DNA of 49,338 bases from Candidatus Rokuibacteriota bacterium (GTDB taxonomy: Bacteria > Methylomirabilota > Methylomirabilia > Rokubacteriales > CSP1-6), in NCBI GenBank assembly GCA_003220615.1, contig QHTB01000147.1:1-49338 (forward strand). The letters are read 5' to 3'. Every line of letters starts with the position of its first letter. The stretch's first letter is position 1. Under the pieces are notes generated by a model. The model was not told where the DNA came from. It did not search any database and worked only from the letters and a program-made list of their open reading frames with translations. A program made the position numbers and the translations under genes. Below are positions 26,572 through 38,185 of this stretch, piece by piece.

Positions 26572-27495
26572 TCAGCGCGAGGCGGCCTCGCGTGGGCGAG
26601 CGGCCGGCGGGTCCCCGTTCGAAGCCTGCAGAAGCTCGACGAAACGGGTCACCGCCGGTGTCAGCGGTTTCTGCCGGCGATGGATGATGCCGACCGGGCG
26701 CACGAGGTCGGAGATTCCGAATGGGAGGACGGCCAGCGTGCGGATTCCGGCTTCCTTCTCCACGGTGTGGCGGGGCAGAATGCTGACCCCGGCCGCGATC
26801 ATGATCGCCTGCTTGATCGTTTCGATGTTGTCGAACTCCATCACGATGTTCACCTTGACGCCGCGCTGGCGGAGCGCTCGGTCGATCGCCTTGCGGATCG
26901 TCAGCTCGCGGTCGAAGGCCACGAATGGCTCGCCATTCAGCTCGGCCGGCGTGACCAGCCGGCGCCGGGCGAGCCGGTGATTCGGGTGGCAGACGAAGGC
27001 CATGGGCTCGGCCCGGAGGGGCACGACGGTGAGCGCGCGGTCGGCCGGCGGATACGACATAATCCCCACGTCGGCCTCATCCCTGAGGACCGCCTCCACG
27101 ACCTTGTGGGGATGCAGGCACTCCAGCTGGACGCGCGCGTTCGGATAGAGGGACATGAAACGCTGCAAGTGGTGGCTCATGTCGTGAAGACCGACCGAGT
27201 AGATCGCGGCGACCCGCACCGTGCCGTCCACGCGGGCCTTCACCGAGGCGACCTCGGCCTTGGCCTTCTCCCACGTCTCGAGCAGCGAGCGGCAGGCCTC
27301 GTAGAACGTTTGCCCCTCGGGCGTGACCACGAACGGCCGCTTCGTCCGATCCACCAGCGCCACGCCCAGCTCCCGCTCGAGCTGCTGCACGGCCTGACTG
27401 GCCGCCGACTGCGAGACGAAGCTCTGCTCGGCGCCGCGCGAGAACGAGCGGAGACGGACGATGTCGCAGTAGAGGCGCAGGGTCTCGAGGTGCAC
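26572..27495 (-). CDS. LysR-family transcriptional regulator, GltC-like by position
   Basis: A 307-residue LysR protein: winged helix-turn-helix about residues 1-60 (FSRGAEQSFVSQSAASQAVQQLERELGVALVDR) and a periplasmic-binding-protein-like effector domain about 88-295. GTG start at 27495. It is divergent from gltB across 114 bases that hold a LysR-type box, the same arrangement as gltC and gltAB in Bacillus subtilis. I infer that it regulates gltBD, but sequence resemblance alone would equally allow a CysB/CysL-type regulator. The effector is unknown. The LysR box near its own promoter suggests autoregulation. Confidence 0.88.
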   Translation of the reverse strand: MHLETLRLYCDIVRLRSFSRGAEQSFVSQSAASQAVQQLERELGVALVDRTKRPFVVTPEGQTFYEACRSLLETWEKAKAEVASVKARVDGTVRVAAIYSVGLHDMSHHLQRFMSLYPNARVQLECLHPHKVVEAVLRDEADVGIMSYPPADRALTVVPLRAEPMAFVCHPNHRLARRRLVTPAELNGEPFVAFDRELTIRKAIDRALRQRGVKVNIVMEFDNIETIKQAIMIAAGVSILPRHTVEKEAGIRTLAVLPFGISDLVRPVGIIHRRQKPLTPAVTRFVELLQASNGDPPAARPREAASR

Positions 27496-27510
27496 AGGCG
27501 TGAGTCTATC

Positions 27511-27525
27511 ATTAGCATTTCTAAT
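27511..27525. promoter_or_regulatory. LysR-type operator in the lysR-gltB intergenic region
   Basis: ATTAG-CATTT-CTAAT is a perfect inverted repeat with the T-N11-A signature of LysR-family operators. It is in an AT-rich island of an otherwise GC-rich window, 15 bases upstream of the regulator's GTG start and 85 upstream of gltB. Confidence 0.55.
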
Positions 27526-27529
27526 TCAC

Positions 27530-27539
27530 ATCATATGAT
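27530..27539. promoter_or_regulatory. Overlapping divergent -10 hexamers of lysR and gltB
   Basis: ATCATATGAT reads TATGAT on both strands (27534-27539 on plus, 27535-27530 on minus). Each is a five-of-six match to the -10 consensus, so the two divergent genes may compete for polymerase here. The nearby LysR box would affect both. Confidence 0.4.
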
Positions 27540-27609
27540 TTTTTCGGGCTGACTTATGCTCGTCGGGCCGGTAGTATCGTGCATCCGTTCACAAGGTGAT
27601 GGAGTGCCC

Positions 27610-30600
27610 ATGATGGAGCCGCACCAGCTCGGACCGCCGCCCGCTCAAGGTCTCTACGATCCCCGCCACGAGCACGACGCCTGCGGCGTCGGCTTCGTCG
27701 TCGACATCAAGGGACGAAAGTCGCACGCCATCGTGCGCCAGGCGCTCAAGGTCCTGATCAACCTCCTGCACCGGGGCGCCTGCGGGTGCGAGCCGAACAC
27801 CGGCGACGGCGCCGGCATCCTGTTGCAGATGCCCGACAAATTCCTGCGCAAGGTGTGCGCGCCGCTCGGCCTCACGCTGCCGGCGGCGACGGAGTACGGC
27901 GCCGGCCTCACGTTCCTGCCCCGCGACTATCTCCAGCGCGACAAGGTGCAGACGCTGATCCAGACCCTCGTGGTCGAGGAAGGCCAGCGCTTCCTGGGCT
28001 GGCGCGACCTGCCCACCGACGATCGCCACCTGGGTGCCACCGCGCGCTCGGTGGAGCCGGTCATGAGGCAGATGTTCATCGGGCGCGGCCCCGGTGTGCG
28101 AGACCACGCCCACTTCGAGCGCAAGCTCTACGTCATCCGCAAGCGCATCGAGAACGCGGTCGACGCGATGGACTTCACCGAGAAGAAGCTCGTGTACGTG
28201 CCGAGCCTCTCCTCGAACACGCTCATCTACAAGGGCATGCTCTCGGCCGACCAGATCGAGGGCATGTTCCCCGATCTCACCGACCCCGACGTCGAGTCGG
28301 CGCTGGCCCTCGTCCACCAGCGGTTCAGCACCAACACCTTCCCGTCGTGGCCGCTGGCCCACCCGTATCGCTTCGTGGCCCACAACGGCGAGATCAACAC
28401 GCTGCGCGGCAACATCAACTGGATGCGCGCGCGGGAAGCGCTCTGCCGGTCCGACGTCCTCGGCGAGGACCTGGCCAAGGTGTTCCCGGTGACCCGCGAG
28501 GGGCTCTCGGATTCGGCGACCTTCGACAACGTGCTCGAGTTCCTGGTCATGAGCGGGCGCTCTCTGCCGCACGCGATCCTCATGATGATTCCCGAGCCCT
28601 GGCAGAACCACGAGTCGATGAGCCCGGAGCGGCGGGCGTTCTACGAGTACCACGCCTCGCTCATGGAGCCGTGGGACGGCCCGGCGTCCATCGCCTTCAC
28701 CGACGGCACGGTGATCGGCGCCGTGCTCGACCGCAACGGCCTTCGCCCCTCGCGCTACTACGTGACCAGGGACGACCTCGTCATCATGGCCTCGGAAGTC
28801 GGCGTGCTCGACATCGCGCCGGAGAACGTCCTCACCAAGGGACGACTGCACCCCGGCCGGATCTTTCTGGTGGACACCGCGCAGGGCCGGATCATCGCCG
28901 ACGAGGAGATCAAGGCCCAGCTCGCCGCCGAGAAACCGTACGGGGCGTGGCTGCGTGAGAACCTCGTCCGCCTCGAGGATCTCCCGGCCCAGCCGGTCGC
29001 CGAGGCCGATCACGAGAGCGTCCTCACGCGCCAGATCGCCTTCGGCTACACGCACGAAGACGTGCGCCTGCTGCTCGCGCCGATGGCCAAGAACGGCGAG
29101 GAGCCCCTCGGCTCCATGGGCACCGATACCGCGCTGGCCGTGCTCTCGGACAAGCCGCGGCCGCTCTACGACTATTTCAAGCAACTCTTCGCGCAGGTCA
29201 CCAATCCACCGCTCGATCAGATCCGTGAAGAGCTGGTGACGTCCATGGAATCGACGGTGGGGCCCGAGCGGAATCTCCTCGCGCCCGAACCCGAGTCGTG
29301 TCGCCAGATCAATCTCAACGATCCCGTGCTCTCGAACGAGGACGTCGCCAAGCTCCGCCACGTGGCCCATCCCTGGTTCAAGTCCACCACGCTCCCGATG
29401 CTGTTCGAGATCGCGGACGGCGCGCCCGGGCTCGAGCGCGCGATCGAGGACCTGCAGCACCGGGCCAGCGAGGCGATCGCGGCCGGTCACAACGTCATCA
29501 TCCTGTCCGACCGCGGCGTCACCCGCGAGCGGGCCGCCATCCCGAGCCTGCTCGCCACCGCGGCCGTGCATCACCATCTCGTGCGAGGCGGCGAACGCAC
29601 GCGCTGCGGCCTCGTCATCGAGACGGGCGACGCGCGCGAGGTCCACCACATGGCCCTGCTGATCGGCTATGGCGCGGGTGCCGTCAATCCGTGGGTGGCC
29701 TTCGAGACGCTCGACGACATGATCGCCCAGGGCATCCTGGTCGGCGTCGATCACGACAAGGCGGTCAAGAACTACATCAAGGCGCTCAACAAGGGGATCC
29801 TCAAGGTCATGGCCAAGATGGGGATCTCGACGCTGCAGAGCTATTGCGGCGCCCAGATCTTCGAGGCCATCGGCCTCCACCGCGACGTCGTCGACACCTA
29901 CTTCACCGGCACCGCGTCCCGCGTGAGCGGCATCGGCATCGACGTGATCGCCGAGGAGGTGCGGCTCCGTCACGAGCGGGCCTTCCCCACCCGGCCCGTG
30001 GGCGAAGCCGAACTGGACTGGGGCGGTGAGTACCAGTGGCGGCGCGACGGCGAGTACCACCTGTTCAATCCCGACACCGTCTTCAAGCTCCAGCACGCCA
30101 CTCGCGCCGGCCAGTACACGGTCTACCGCGAGTACACGAAGCTGGTGGACGACCAGTCGCGGCGCCTGGCGACGCTGCGCGGCCTGATCGAGCTGCAGCC
30201 GGCCGCCACGCCGATTCCGCTCGACGAGGTCGAATCGGTCGCGTCCATCCTGAAGCGCTTTGCCACCGGTGCGATGTCGTACGGCTCCATCAGCCAGGAA
30301 GCCCACGAGACGCTCGCCATCGCCATGAATCGCCTCGGCGGCAAGTCGAACACCGGCGAGGGCGGCGAGGACGCCGTGCGCTATCGTCGCGATCCCAACG
30401 GCGACTCGCGCCGCAGCGCCATCAAGCAGGTGGCCTCGGCGCGCTTCGGCGTGACCAGCGAGTATCTCGTCAATGCCGACGACCTCCAGATCAAGATGGC
30501 CCAGGGCGCCAAGCCTGGCGAGGGCGGCCAGCTCCCCGGGCACAAGGTCTATCCGTGGATCGCCAAGGTGCGCTTCGCGACGCCGGGCGTGGGCTTGATC

Positions 30601-32176
30601 TCCCCGCCACCGCACCACGACATCTACTCGATCGAGGATCTGGCCCAGCTCATCCACGATCTGAAGAATTCGAATCCGAGGGCGCGCATTCACGTGAAGC
30701 TGGTGGCCGAGGTCGGCGTCGGCACGGTCGCCGCGGGCGTGGCCAAGGCCCACGCCGATGTCGTGCTGATCTCCGGCCACGACGGCGGGACCGGTGCCTC
30801 GCCGCTCACGTCGATCAAGCATGGTGGTGTCCCGTGGGAGCTCGGTCTCGCCGAGACCCAGCAGGTGCTCGTGCTCAACAAGCTGCGTGATCGGATCGTC
30901 GTTCAGGTCGATGGTCAGATGAAAACGGGCCGCGACGTCGTCATCGCCGCGCTGCTCGGGGCCGAGGAGTTCGGGTTCTCCACGGCTCCGCTCGTCGTCA
31001 TGGGCTGCATCATGATGCGGGTCTGCCATCTCAATACCTGCCCGGTCGGAGTCGCCACGCAGGACCCCGAGCTCCGCAAGCGCTTCAACGGCACGCCGGA
31101 GTTCGTGGAGACCTTCTTCCGCTACATCGCGGAGGAGGTTCGCGAGTACATGGCGAGCATGGGCTTCCGGACCATGGACGAGATGATCGGCCGGGCCGAC
31201 CGTCTGAATTTCAAGCCGGCCCTCGAGCACTGGAAGGCGCGCGGCCTCGACCTGTCACCGATTCTGTACCAGCCCGACGTGCCGGCCACCGTGGGCCGCC
31301 ACTGCGCGGTCGCGCAGGACCACGGGCTCGACCGGGCCCTCGACCACACGACGATCATTCCCGCCTGCCGTGAGGCGATCGAGTACGGCAAGCGTGTGGA
31401 GCTGACGCTGCCCATCCGCAACGTGAATCGCACGGTCGGCACCATGCTCGGCTACGAGGTCACGTCCCGCTGGGGTGGCGGCGGCCTGCCCGACGACACC
31501 GTCAAGATCCACTTCACCGGCTCGGCCGGGCAGTCGTTCGGCGCGTTCGTTCCGCGCGGCATCACCTTCATGCTGGAGGGCGACGCCAACGACTACTGGG
31601 GCAAGGGACTGTCGGGCGGGCGGTTGATCGTCTTTCCGCCGCGGCGCTCGACCTTCACCCCCGAGGAGAACATCATCATCGGTAACGTGGCCCTCTACGG
31701 CGCGACCGGTGGTGAGGCGTTCGTCCGCGGCGTCGCCGGCGAGCGCTTTGCCGTCCGCAACAGCGGCGCTCACGCCGTCGTGGAAGGCATCGGCGACCAT
31801 GGCTGCGAGTACATGACGGGCGGCCGCGTCGTCGTGCTCGGGCGCACGGGACGCAACTTCGCCGCCGGCATGTCGGGAGGCATCGCCTACGTCCTGGACG
31901 TCGCCGGTGACTTCAAGCGACGCTGCAACGTCGGTATGGTCGACGTCGGGCCGCTCGATCAGCCCGAGGACATCGAGCTCGTCGGCAACCTCATCGAGCG
32001 CCACGTCGCGGCGACTGGCTCCGCCTATGCCGCCCGACTGCTCTCGAGCTGGCGCGAGGCCCAGTCGCGCTTCGTCAAGGTCATGCCCAAGGACTACAAG
32101 CGGGTGCTGCTGGCCGAGGCGCGGGCCCGCGGCGAAGGCCGGGAGCCGACGTTCGCCGAGCTCGTGGGCGCCACGA

Positions 32177-32184
<8 letters not shown>
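27610..32184 (+). CDS. gltB: Glutamate synthase (NADPH), large subunit
   Basis: A 1524-residue protein, full length for GOGAT large subunits. A class II glutamine amidotransferase domain comes first; the nucleophile is Cys25 in HDACGVGF after a short propeptide. The central and FMN-binding synthase domains follow ([22 protein letters not shown] at about 895), with the [3Fe-4S] motif [15 protein letters not shown] near 1135. The C-terminal gxGxG beta-helix ends the protein. It transfers the amide nitrogen of glutamine to 2-oxoglutarate, giving two glutamates. Two in-frame ATGs (27610, 27613) share one RBS. It overlaps gltD by 8 bases and is divergent from a LysR gene. Confidence 0.97.
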
Positions 32185-33621
<1,437 letters not shown>

Positions 33622-33622
<1 letters not shown>

Positions 33623-34170
33623 TGGCCACGCGGGAGGAGTACGCGGGCCTCCCTCTCGTCGATCGCCTCGACCGGCTGACCCGTACGCCGTCCGATCTCG
33701 ATTCCGTCGTCCACGGCCACAGCGCGGCTGACCTCGCGCGGCGCCCCGACACCAAGAGCTGGTCGGTGACCGAGATCCTGTGCCACCTGCGTGACATCGA
33801 GGAGCTCTGCATGCTCCGCTTCCGGACGATGCTCGCGATCGATGATCCGAAGGTTATGGTCGCCGGCGCGAAGGTTCCCGATCCCACTGAGTGGGGCCTG
33901 CGCGGAGGGGAGCTGGCCATCGATCCCGAACGCTGGGTCGAGGAGCGTCAATACTCGCGGTGCGACGGCGACGCGGCGCTGGAGGCGTTTCGGCGGCGGC
34001 GCCGCGATTCTCTGGATTTGTTCGGCCGGCTCCAGCCCGAGCAATGGCAGCGCGGGTGTCAGCATCCAACGCCCGGTCACGTGACGTTCGCCGACTGGAC
34101 AGGGTTGATGGCCGCCCACGACGACAACCATCTGGCCCAGGCCAGGCGCGCCGTCATGGGCACGCCCTGA
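33622..34170 (+). CDS. DinB-family protein
   Basis: A 182-residue four-helix protein of the DinB/YfiT superfamily. The start of the fold is ELCHL-type ILCHLRDIEELCMLRFRTML (about residues 52-71) and the end is HDDNHLAQARRA (about 168-179). These supply the usual histidine triad for a metal ion. Family members include bacillithiol transferases and many of unknown role. It overlaps the gltD stop by one base (TGATG), so it is translated with gltBD, an association I cannot explain. Confidence 0.82.
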
Positions 34171-34218
34171 CCTATCGCAACAGCCAGTCGTGAGCCGTCT
34201 CGACAAGGAGGTCGCCCG

Positions 34219-34704
34219 ATGCCGATGACGCGAGCGCAACGTCATGCCCTCATCGAGCAGTATGCCGACGGACCCCGACGTCTGCGGGCCGCTCTGGCCA
34301 CCGTCCCCGCCGCGGCGATGCAGTGGCGACCGAAACCCGGCGAGTGGTCGGCTCACGAGGTCATCGTGCACTGCGCCGACTCGGAGACGCAGTCCTCGTC
34401 GCGCATCCGGATCCTCATGTGCGACAAGAATCCCGTGATCCAGGGCTACGACGAGGCCCAGTGGGCGCGCGACCTCGACTATCACGCGCACCCCATCGAC
34501 GTCGCCCTCGCCACCGTCGACGCCGTGCGCGCCCACACGACCGTTCTGATTCGCCGCTTGCCCGACGAGGCCTGGACCAGGGAAGGCCGTCACACCGAGT
34601 CCGGCCACTACACGGCGGAGGACTGGCTCAGGATCTACGCGGACCACCTCGAAAACCACGCCCGCCAGATCGAGGCAAACGTGGCCGCCTTCAAGAAGGG
34701 CTAG
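34219..34704 (+). CDS. DinB-family protein (second copy)
   Basis: A 161-residue DinB/YfiT-type protein, only distantly similar to its neighbour. PGEWSAHEVIVHCADSETQSSSRIR (about residues 39-63) carries the first histidines and YADHLENHARQIE (about 138-151) the last two. A strong Shine-Dalgarno (AAGGAGG) precedes ATG 34219. It follows the first DinB gene by 48 bases and is probably in the same transcript. The function is unknown; a metal-dependent thiol transferase is the family's best-known activity. Confidence 0.82.
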   Translation: MPMTRAQRHALIEQYADGPRRLRAALATVPAAAMQWRPKPGEWSAHEVIVHCADSETQSSSRIRILMCDKNPVIQGYDEAQWARDLDYHAHPIDVALATVDAVRAHTTVLIRRLPDEAWTREGRHTESGHYTAEDWLRIYADHLENHARQIEANVAAFKKG

Positions 34705-35420
34705 GCGCGCTCCGCCCGCACCGGGCTTTGCCAGCGCGCGTGGCCCACGAAGAACGGCCCCAGCGTCTGGATGTACTGGGACGTCTGCACGGTCTTTCGC
34801 ATCGCCTGGACGAGGTGCGAGAGCGGGTGCAGGTCCTTGCCGACGAGGCCGATGACGAAGTCGTTGTCGTTCACGTCCACGCCGTGACAGGCGAGCCGGA
34901 TGTCGTGGGCGAGGTCGGCGTCGCCGTACGCGTGGCCCAGCACCGCGTGCTCCTTCACGATCCCGCCCTGTTCCTGCGGGTTCAGCCGCGAGAACGCGCC
35001 GTTCCGCCGAAGCGGGTACCACACCGCCCACGGCCACGCCGGATTCAGCGCCGTGCGCCGCGGGCGCCGGAACAGCCACTCGTCGATGTCGGCCTCGAAG
35101 CCCGAGGTGTAGGTCCGGCCGAGCATCGTGAACTGCGGCCGGTGAGTCAGCGCGGCGAAGGGCTCGGTGTTCAGCAGGTCGCGGAACGCGCTGGCGAAGA
35201 ACGTCGGGTCCTCGCTGATGCCGAGGATACCGATGCCCCGCGGATCGTTGACGTCGTGGTAGACGGCGCCCTCGATACGGCTCGCCTCCACCGCGCGGAT
35301 GACGGGCTTGGCGTCGCCGCACCCCGTGAACACCTGGAGCTGCATGTACAGGCGCCGCTCGCTCGTCTGTCCCTTGAGGCCACGTTCCCGAACGTCCACC
35401 TTCGCGTCGTCAGCGCTCAC
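34701..35420 (-). CDS. Chlorite-dismutase-like haem protein
   Basis: A 239-residue protein of the chlorite dismutase/HemQ superfamily. The second half holds the family's core: WAVWYPLRRNGAFSRL (about residues 130-145), EHAVLGHAYGDADLAHDIRLACHG with the candidate proximal histidine, then NDNDFVIGLVGKDL and LVQAMRKTVQTSQYIQTLGPFFVG. HemQ enzymes decarboxylate coproheme; true chlorite dismutases split chlorite. No haem-synthesis or perchlorate genes are near, so either role is inference. GTG start after GGAGGG. It converges on the DinB gene with a 4-base overlap. Confidence 0.78.
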   Translation of the reverse strand: MSADDAKVDVRERGLKGQTSERRLYMQLQVFTGCGDAKPVIRAVEASRIEGAVYHDVNDPRGIGILGISEDPTFFASAFRDLLNTEPFAALTHRPQFTMLGRTYTSGFEADIDEWLFRRPRRTALNPAWPWAVWYPLRRNGAFSRLNPQEQGGIVKEHAVLGHAYGDADLAHDIRLACHGVDVNDNDFVIGLVGKDLHPLSHLVQAMRKTVQTSQYIQTLGPFFVGHARWQSPVRAERA

Positions 35421-35432
35421 GTGTCCCTCCGG

Positions 35433-36464
35433 TTACCCGCCCCGCGTGTGCATTTCCAAATGTGGATCGCGCTTGAGCTGCCCGATCTGCATCAAGGGCC
35501 CGCGGTCTCTCGCGACCAGTCGCTCCTCGGCGCCGCGATCGGCGCGGCCGCGCCACCCACCGGTGATGAGCGCGGCCAGCTCCTCTCGAGTCGCGCCCCG
35601 GCGAAGCGGCCCGCGCAGATCGACGCCCGCGACCGCGTAGAGGCAGAGGTACCACATGCCGTCGGCGGTGAGACGGCTGCGGTCGCACGAACGGCAGAAC
35701 GGCGCGGTCGTCGACGCGATGATCCCGAAGGTCGTCCCGTCGGACAGGCGGAAACGTTCGGCAGGGGCCGTGCTCGCCGGCTCGACGAGCGGCTCGATCG
35801 TCCCGTAGCGGAGAGCGAGGACCTCCAGGATCTCCGCGCGCGACACGACCTGGTCCATCGACCAGCGCGTGGCTCCGCCGACGTCCATGTACTCGATGAA
35901 CCTCACCTCGGCCGGCACCGTGCGCCCGAACTCGATGAGGTCGGCGAGCTCGTCGTCGTTCACGCCGCGCATGGCCACGGTATCGATCTTCGTCCCCGTG
36001 AATCCGGCCGCCGGAACGGCGGCGATGCCGGCCAGCACCTGCGCGTGCGTTTCCGCCGGGCGCCGCGTCAGTGCCGGGAAGCGCCCGGGGTGCAGCGTGT
36101 CCAGGCTCACCGTGATGCGATGAAGCCCCGCGTCCTTCAGCGCCCGCGCGTGCTCGGCCAGCAGGACACCGTTCGTCGTCATCGCCAGATCGCGGAGCCG
36201 AGGCTTGCCGGCGAGCTGACGGACCAGCTCGGGCAGGTTGCGACGCAGGAGCGGCTCTCCGCCGGTGAGCCTCACCTTGTCGACGCCGAGGTCGAGGAAC
36301 ACGTCGACGAGGCCGCTCATCTCCTCGAAGTGGAGGATCTGGTCGCGCGGAAGCCAGGCGTATTCCTCCTCCGGCATGCAGTAGCCGCAGCGCAGGTTGC
36401 AGCGGTCGGTGACCGACACGCGCAGGTTGCTGAGCGGCCGGCCCAGGGCATCGGCGACGCGCAT
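35433..36464 (-). CDS. moaA: GTP 3',8-cyclase
   Basis: A 343-residue radical SAM enzyme, full length. The SAM-cluster motif CNLRCGYC is at about residues 23-30. The second, GTP-binding [4Fe-4S] cluster is at the C-terminus ([20 protein letters not shown], about 261-280). The protein ends in Gly-Gly, as MoaA does. It converts GTP to 3',8-cyclo-GTP, the first step of molybdopterin synthesis. moaC and the later genes are not in view. It starts inside the stop of the upstream radical SAM gene (TGATG). An upstream open frame lies in that gene and is not used. Confidence 0.95.
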   Translation of the reverse strand: MRVADALGRPLSNLRVSVTDRCNLRCGYCMPEEEYAWLPRDQILHFEEMSGLVDVFLDLGVDKVRLTGGEPLLRRNLPELVRQLAGKPRLRDLAMTTNGVLLAEHARALKDAGLHRITVSLDTLHPGRFPALTRRPAETHAQVLAGIAAVPAAGFTGTKIDTVAMRGVNDDELADLIEFGRTVPAEVRFIEYMDVGGATRWSMDQVVSRAEILEVLALRYGTIEPLVEPASTAPAERFRLSDGTTFGIIASTTAPFCRSCDRSRLTADGMWYLCLYAVAGVDLRGPLRRGATREELAALITGGWRGRADRGAEERLVARDRGPLMQIGQLKRDPHLEMHTRGG

Positions 36465-38167
36465 CACGAGGTCACCGCGGTCGCCGACTCCGCCTGCGCG
36501 CGCTCCCATTCCCGCACGAGCCCGGCCTTCTTGACGCCGACGTCGAAGTGGTCCCACGGCAGCCGCTCACCGACGTCACGCGGGCGCGTCGTGTAGAAGC
36601 CCGGATCGCCGTCCCACTCGCGCAACGCTCGACGCCAGTCGCCTTCGAGGCGCGCCGCGATCTCGAGGAAATCCCCGACCCGGCGATCGCCGCGCGCCAG
36701 CAGCGCCTGGAGCGCCGCCTCGCGCGGATTCTCGTGGAGGACGCGCACGTTGGAGAGCTTGCGCACGCCGCGCTTGATGACGTCGAGCTTGGCCGACAGC
36801 GCATCGGCGCCGTCGAAAGGCGCCCACTGGAACGGCGTCCAGGGCTTCGGCACGAACGACGAGATGGAGAGCGTCAGCCGCCCGAACGGCCGGCCGGCCG
36901 AATCGAGCACGCGCAGTCGCTCCAGCATTCGCCTCGCGAGGTCGGGAATCGCTTCGACGTCCTCCGCGGTCTCGGTCGGCTGGCCGATCATGAAGTAGGT
37001 CTTGAGGTTCGGGATACCGTGCTGGCGCACCAGATCGCAGGCCGTATAGAGCTGCTCGTCGCTGATCACCTTGCGGACCGCGCGCCGGAGCCGCTCGGTG
37101 CCCGCTTCGGGCGCGACGGTCAGCGTGCGATGGCCGCCGCGGGCCAGCGCCGCCACCAGGTCGTCGGTGAGGCTGTCGGCTCGGAGCGAGGAGATCGACA
37201 GCTCGAGGCCGTTGGCCTCCACGACCTTCAGGAGGTCGCCGATCCAGGGATAGTCGGACACGCACGCGCCGACGAGGCCGATGCGGCGATTGGCGGGATC
37301 CTGGGCCAGGCGCGCGACGGTTTCGCCAAGCGTCGCGACGCTGCGATGACGCACCGGACGGTAGACCTGGCCCTCCAGGCAGAAGCGGCAGCCGCGGCCG
37401 CAGCCCTTGCCGACTTCCAGCAGCGCCATGTGGCCGTACTCGGCCTGCGGCGTCTTCACGAGCGAGATCGTCTCGAAGCGATTGACGTCGGGCAGCCGCC
37501 GCTTGACGACGACCGCGGGCGCCCCTGCGCGCGGCAGCACCGCGGACAGCGTGCCGTCGGGGTGGTACGCGATGTCGTACTGCCCGGGAACGTAGACACC
37601 GGCCACCGCCCCCACGCGCTCCAGGAATGCGTCGCGATCGCCGGCCGTGTCACGATAGAGCGCGATGAGCTCGCGCACCAGCTCCTCGCCTTCGCCGACG
37701 GCGACGAAGTCCATGAAGGGCGCCATCGGCTCCGGGTTCGAGAACGCGCAGACACCTCCCATCAGCACGAGCGGGTCGCCCGGCCTCCGCTCGGCGGCGC
37801 GGAGCGGAATGCCGGCGAGGTGAAGCAGCCTCAACGTGTTGATGTAGTCGCCCTCGTAGGTCACCGAGAAGCCGACCATATGGAAGTCGGAGAGCGGCCG
37901 CTGAGACTCGAGCGAGAACGGTGCTGTTTCGGTGCGGCGCATCTCCTCGACGTCCGCCAGATCGGGTAAGAACACACGCTCACAGACGACGTCGGGAAGC
38001 TGATTGAGATGCCAGTAGATGGTCTGAAAGCCGAGGTTCGACATCCCGACGGCATAGGTATTCGGATAAACGAGGGCGATGGCGACCTTGCCACCCCATT
38101 CCTTGTGGAACGTGCCCTGCTCCTCGGCGAGCAGCGCCTGGGCTTTCTTCTTTAGATTCCAAGACAT
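36464..38167 (-). CDS. TIGR03960-family B12-binding-domain radical SAM protein
   Basis: A 567-residue protein of the TIGR03960 family, with unknown substrate. The N-terminal B12-type domain is about residues 25-170 ([26 protein letters not shown]), and the radical SAM domain has the CGRGCRFC motif near residue 255. A motif-rich region follows ([31 protein letters not shown]). ATG 38167 is taken; GTG 38176, three codons earlier, is possible. Relatives are usually next to, or fused with, a DUF2344 partner near rne; here moaA and rtcB flank it and no DUF2344 is present. It is 9-18 bases after the rtcB stop. Confidence 0.85.
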   Translation of the reverse strand: MSWNLKKKAQALLAEEQGTFHKEWGGKVAIALVYPNTYAVGMSNLGFQTIYWHLNQLPDVVCERVFLPDLADVEEMRRTETAPFSLESQRPLSDFHMVGFSVTYEGDYINTLRLLHLAGIPLRAAERRPGDPLVLMGGVCAFSNPEPMAPFMDFVAVGEGEELVRELIALYRDTAGDRDAFLERVGAVAGVYVPGQYDIAYHPDGTLSAVLPRAGAPAVVVKRRLPDVNRFETISLVKTPQAEYGHMALLEVGKGCGRGCRFCLEGQVYRPVRHRSVATLGETVARLAQDPANRRIGLVGACVSDYPWIGDLLKVVEANGLELSISSLRADSLTDDLVAALARGGHRTLTVAPEAGTERLRRAVRKVISDEQLYTACDLVRQHGIPNLKTYFMIGQPTETAEDVEAIPDLARRMLERLRVLDSAGRPFGRLTLSISSFVPKPWTPFQWAPFDGADALSAKLDVIKRGVRKLSNVRVLHENPREAALQALLARGDRRVGDFLEIAARLEGDWRRALREWDGDPGFYTTRPRDVGERLPWDHFDVGVKKAGLVREWERAQAESATAVTS

Positions 38168-38185
38168 CTTAGTCACTCTATCACG

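Noticed and set aside
27589..31230. A 1213-codon open frame on the minus strand opposite gltB
   Set aside because: It mirrors gltB codons, is rich in Arg/His/Asp with no domain I recognise, and gltB is complete in the other direction. This is the usual antisense shadow of GC-rich coding DNA.
31907..32176. A longer N-terminus for gltD
   Set aside because: The 90 extra codons overlap gltB and are Ser/Arg-rich; the GTG at 32177 gives the standard GltD start.
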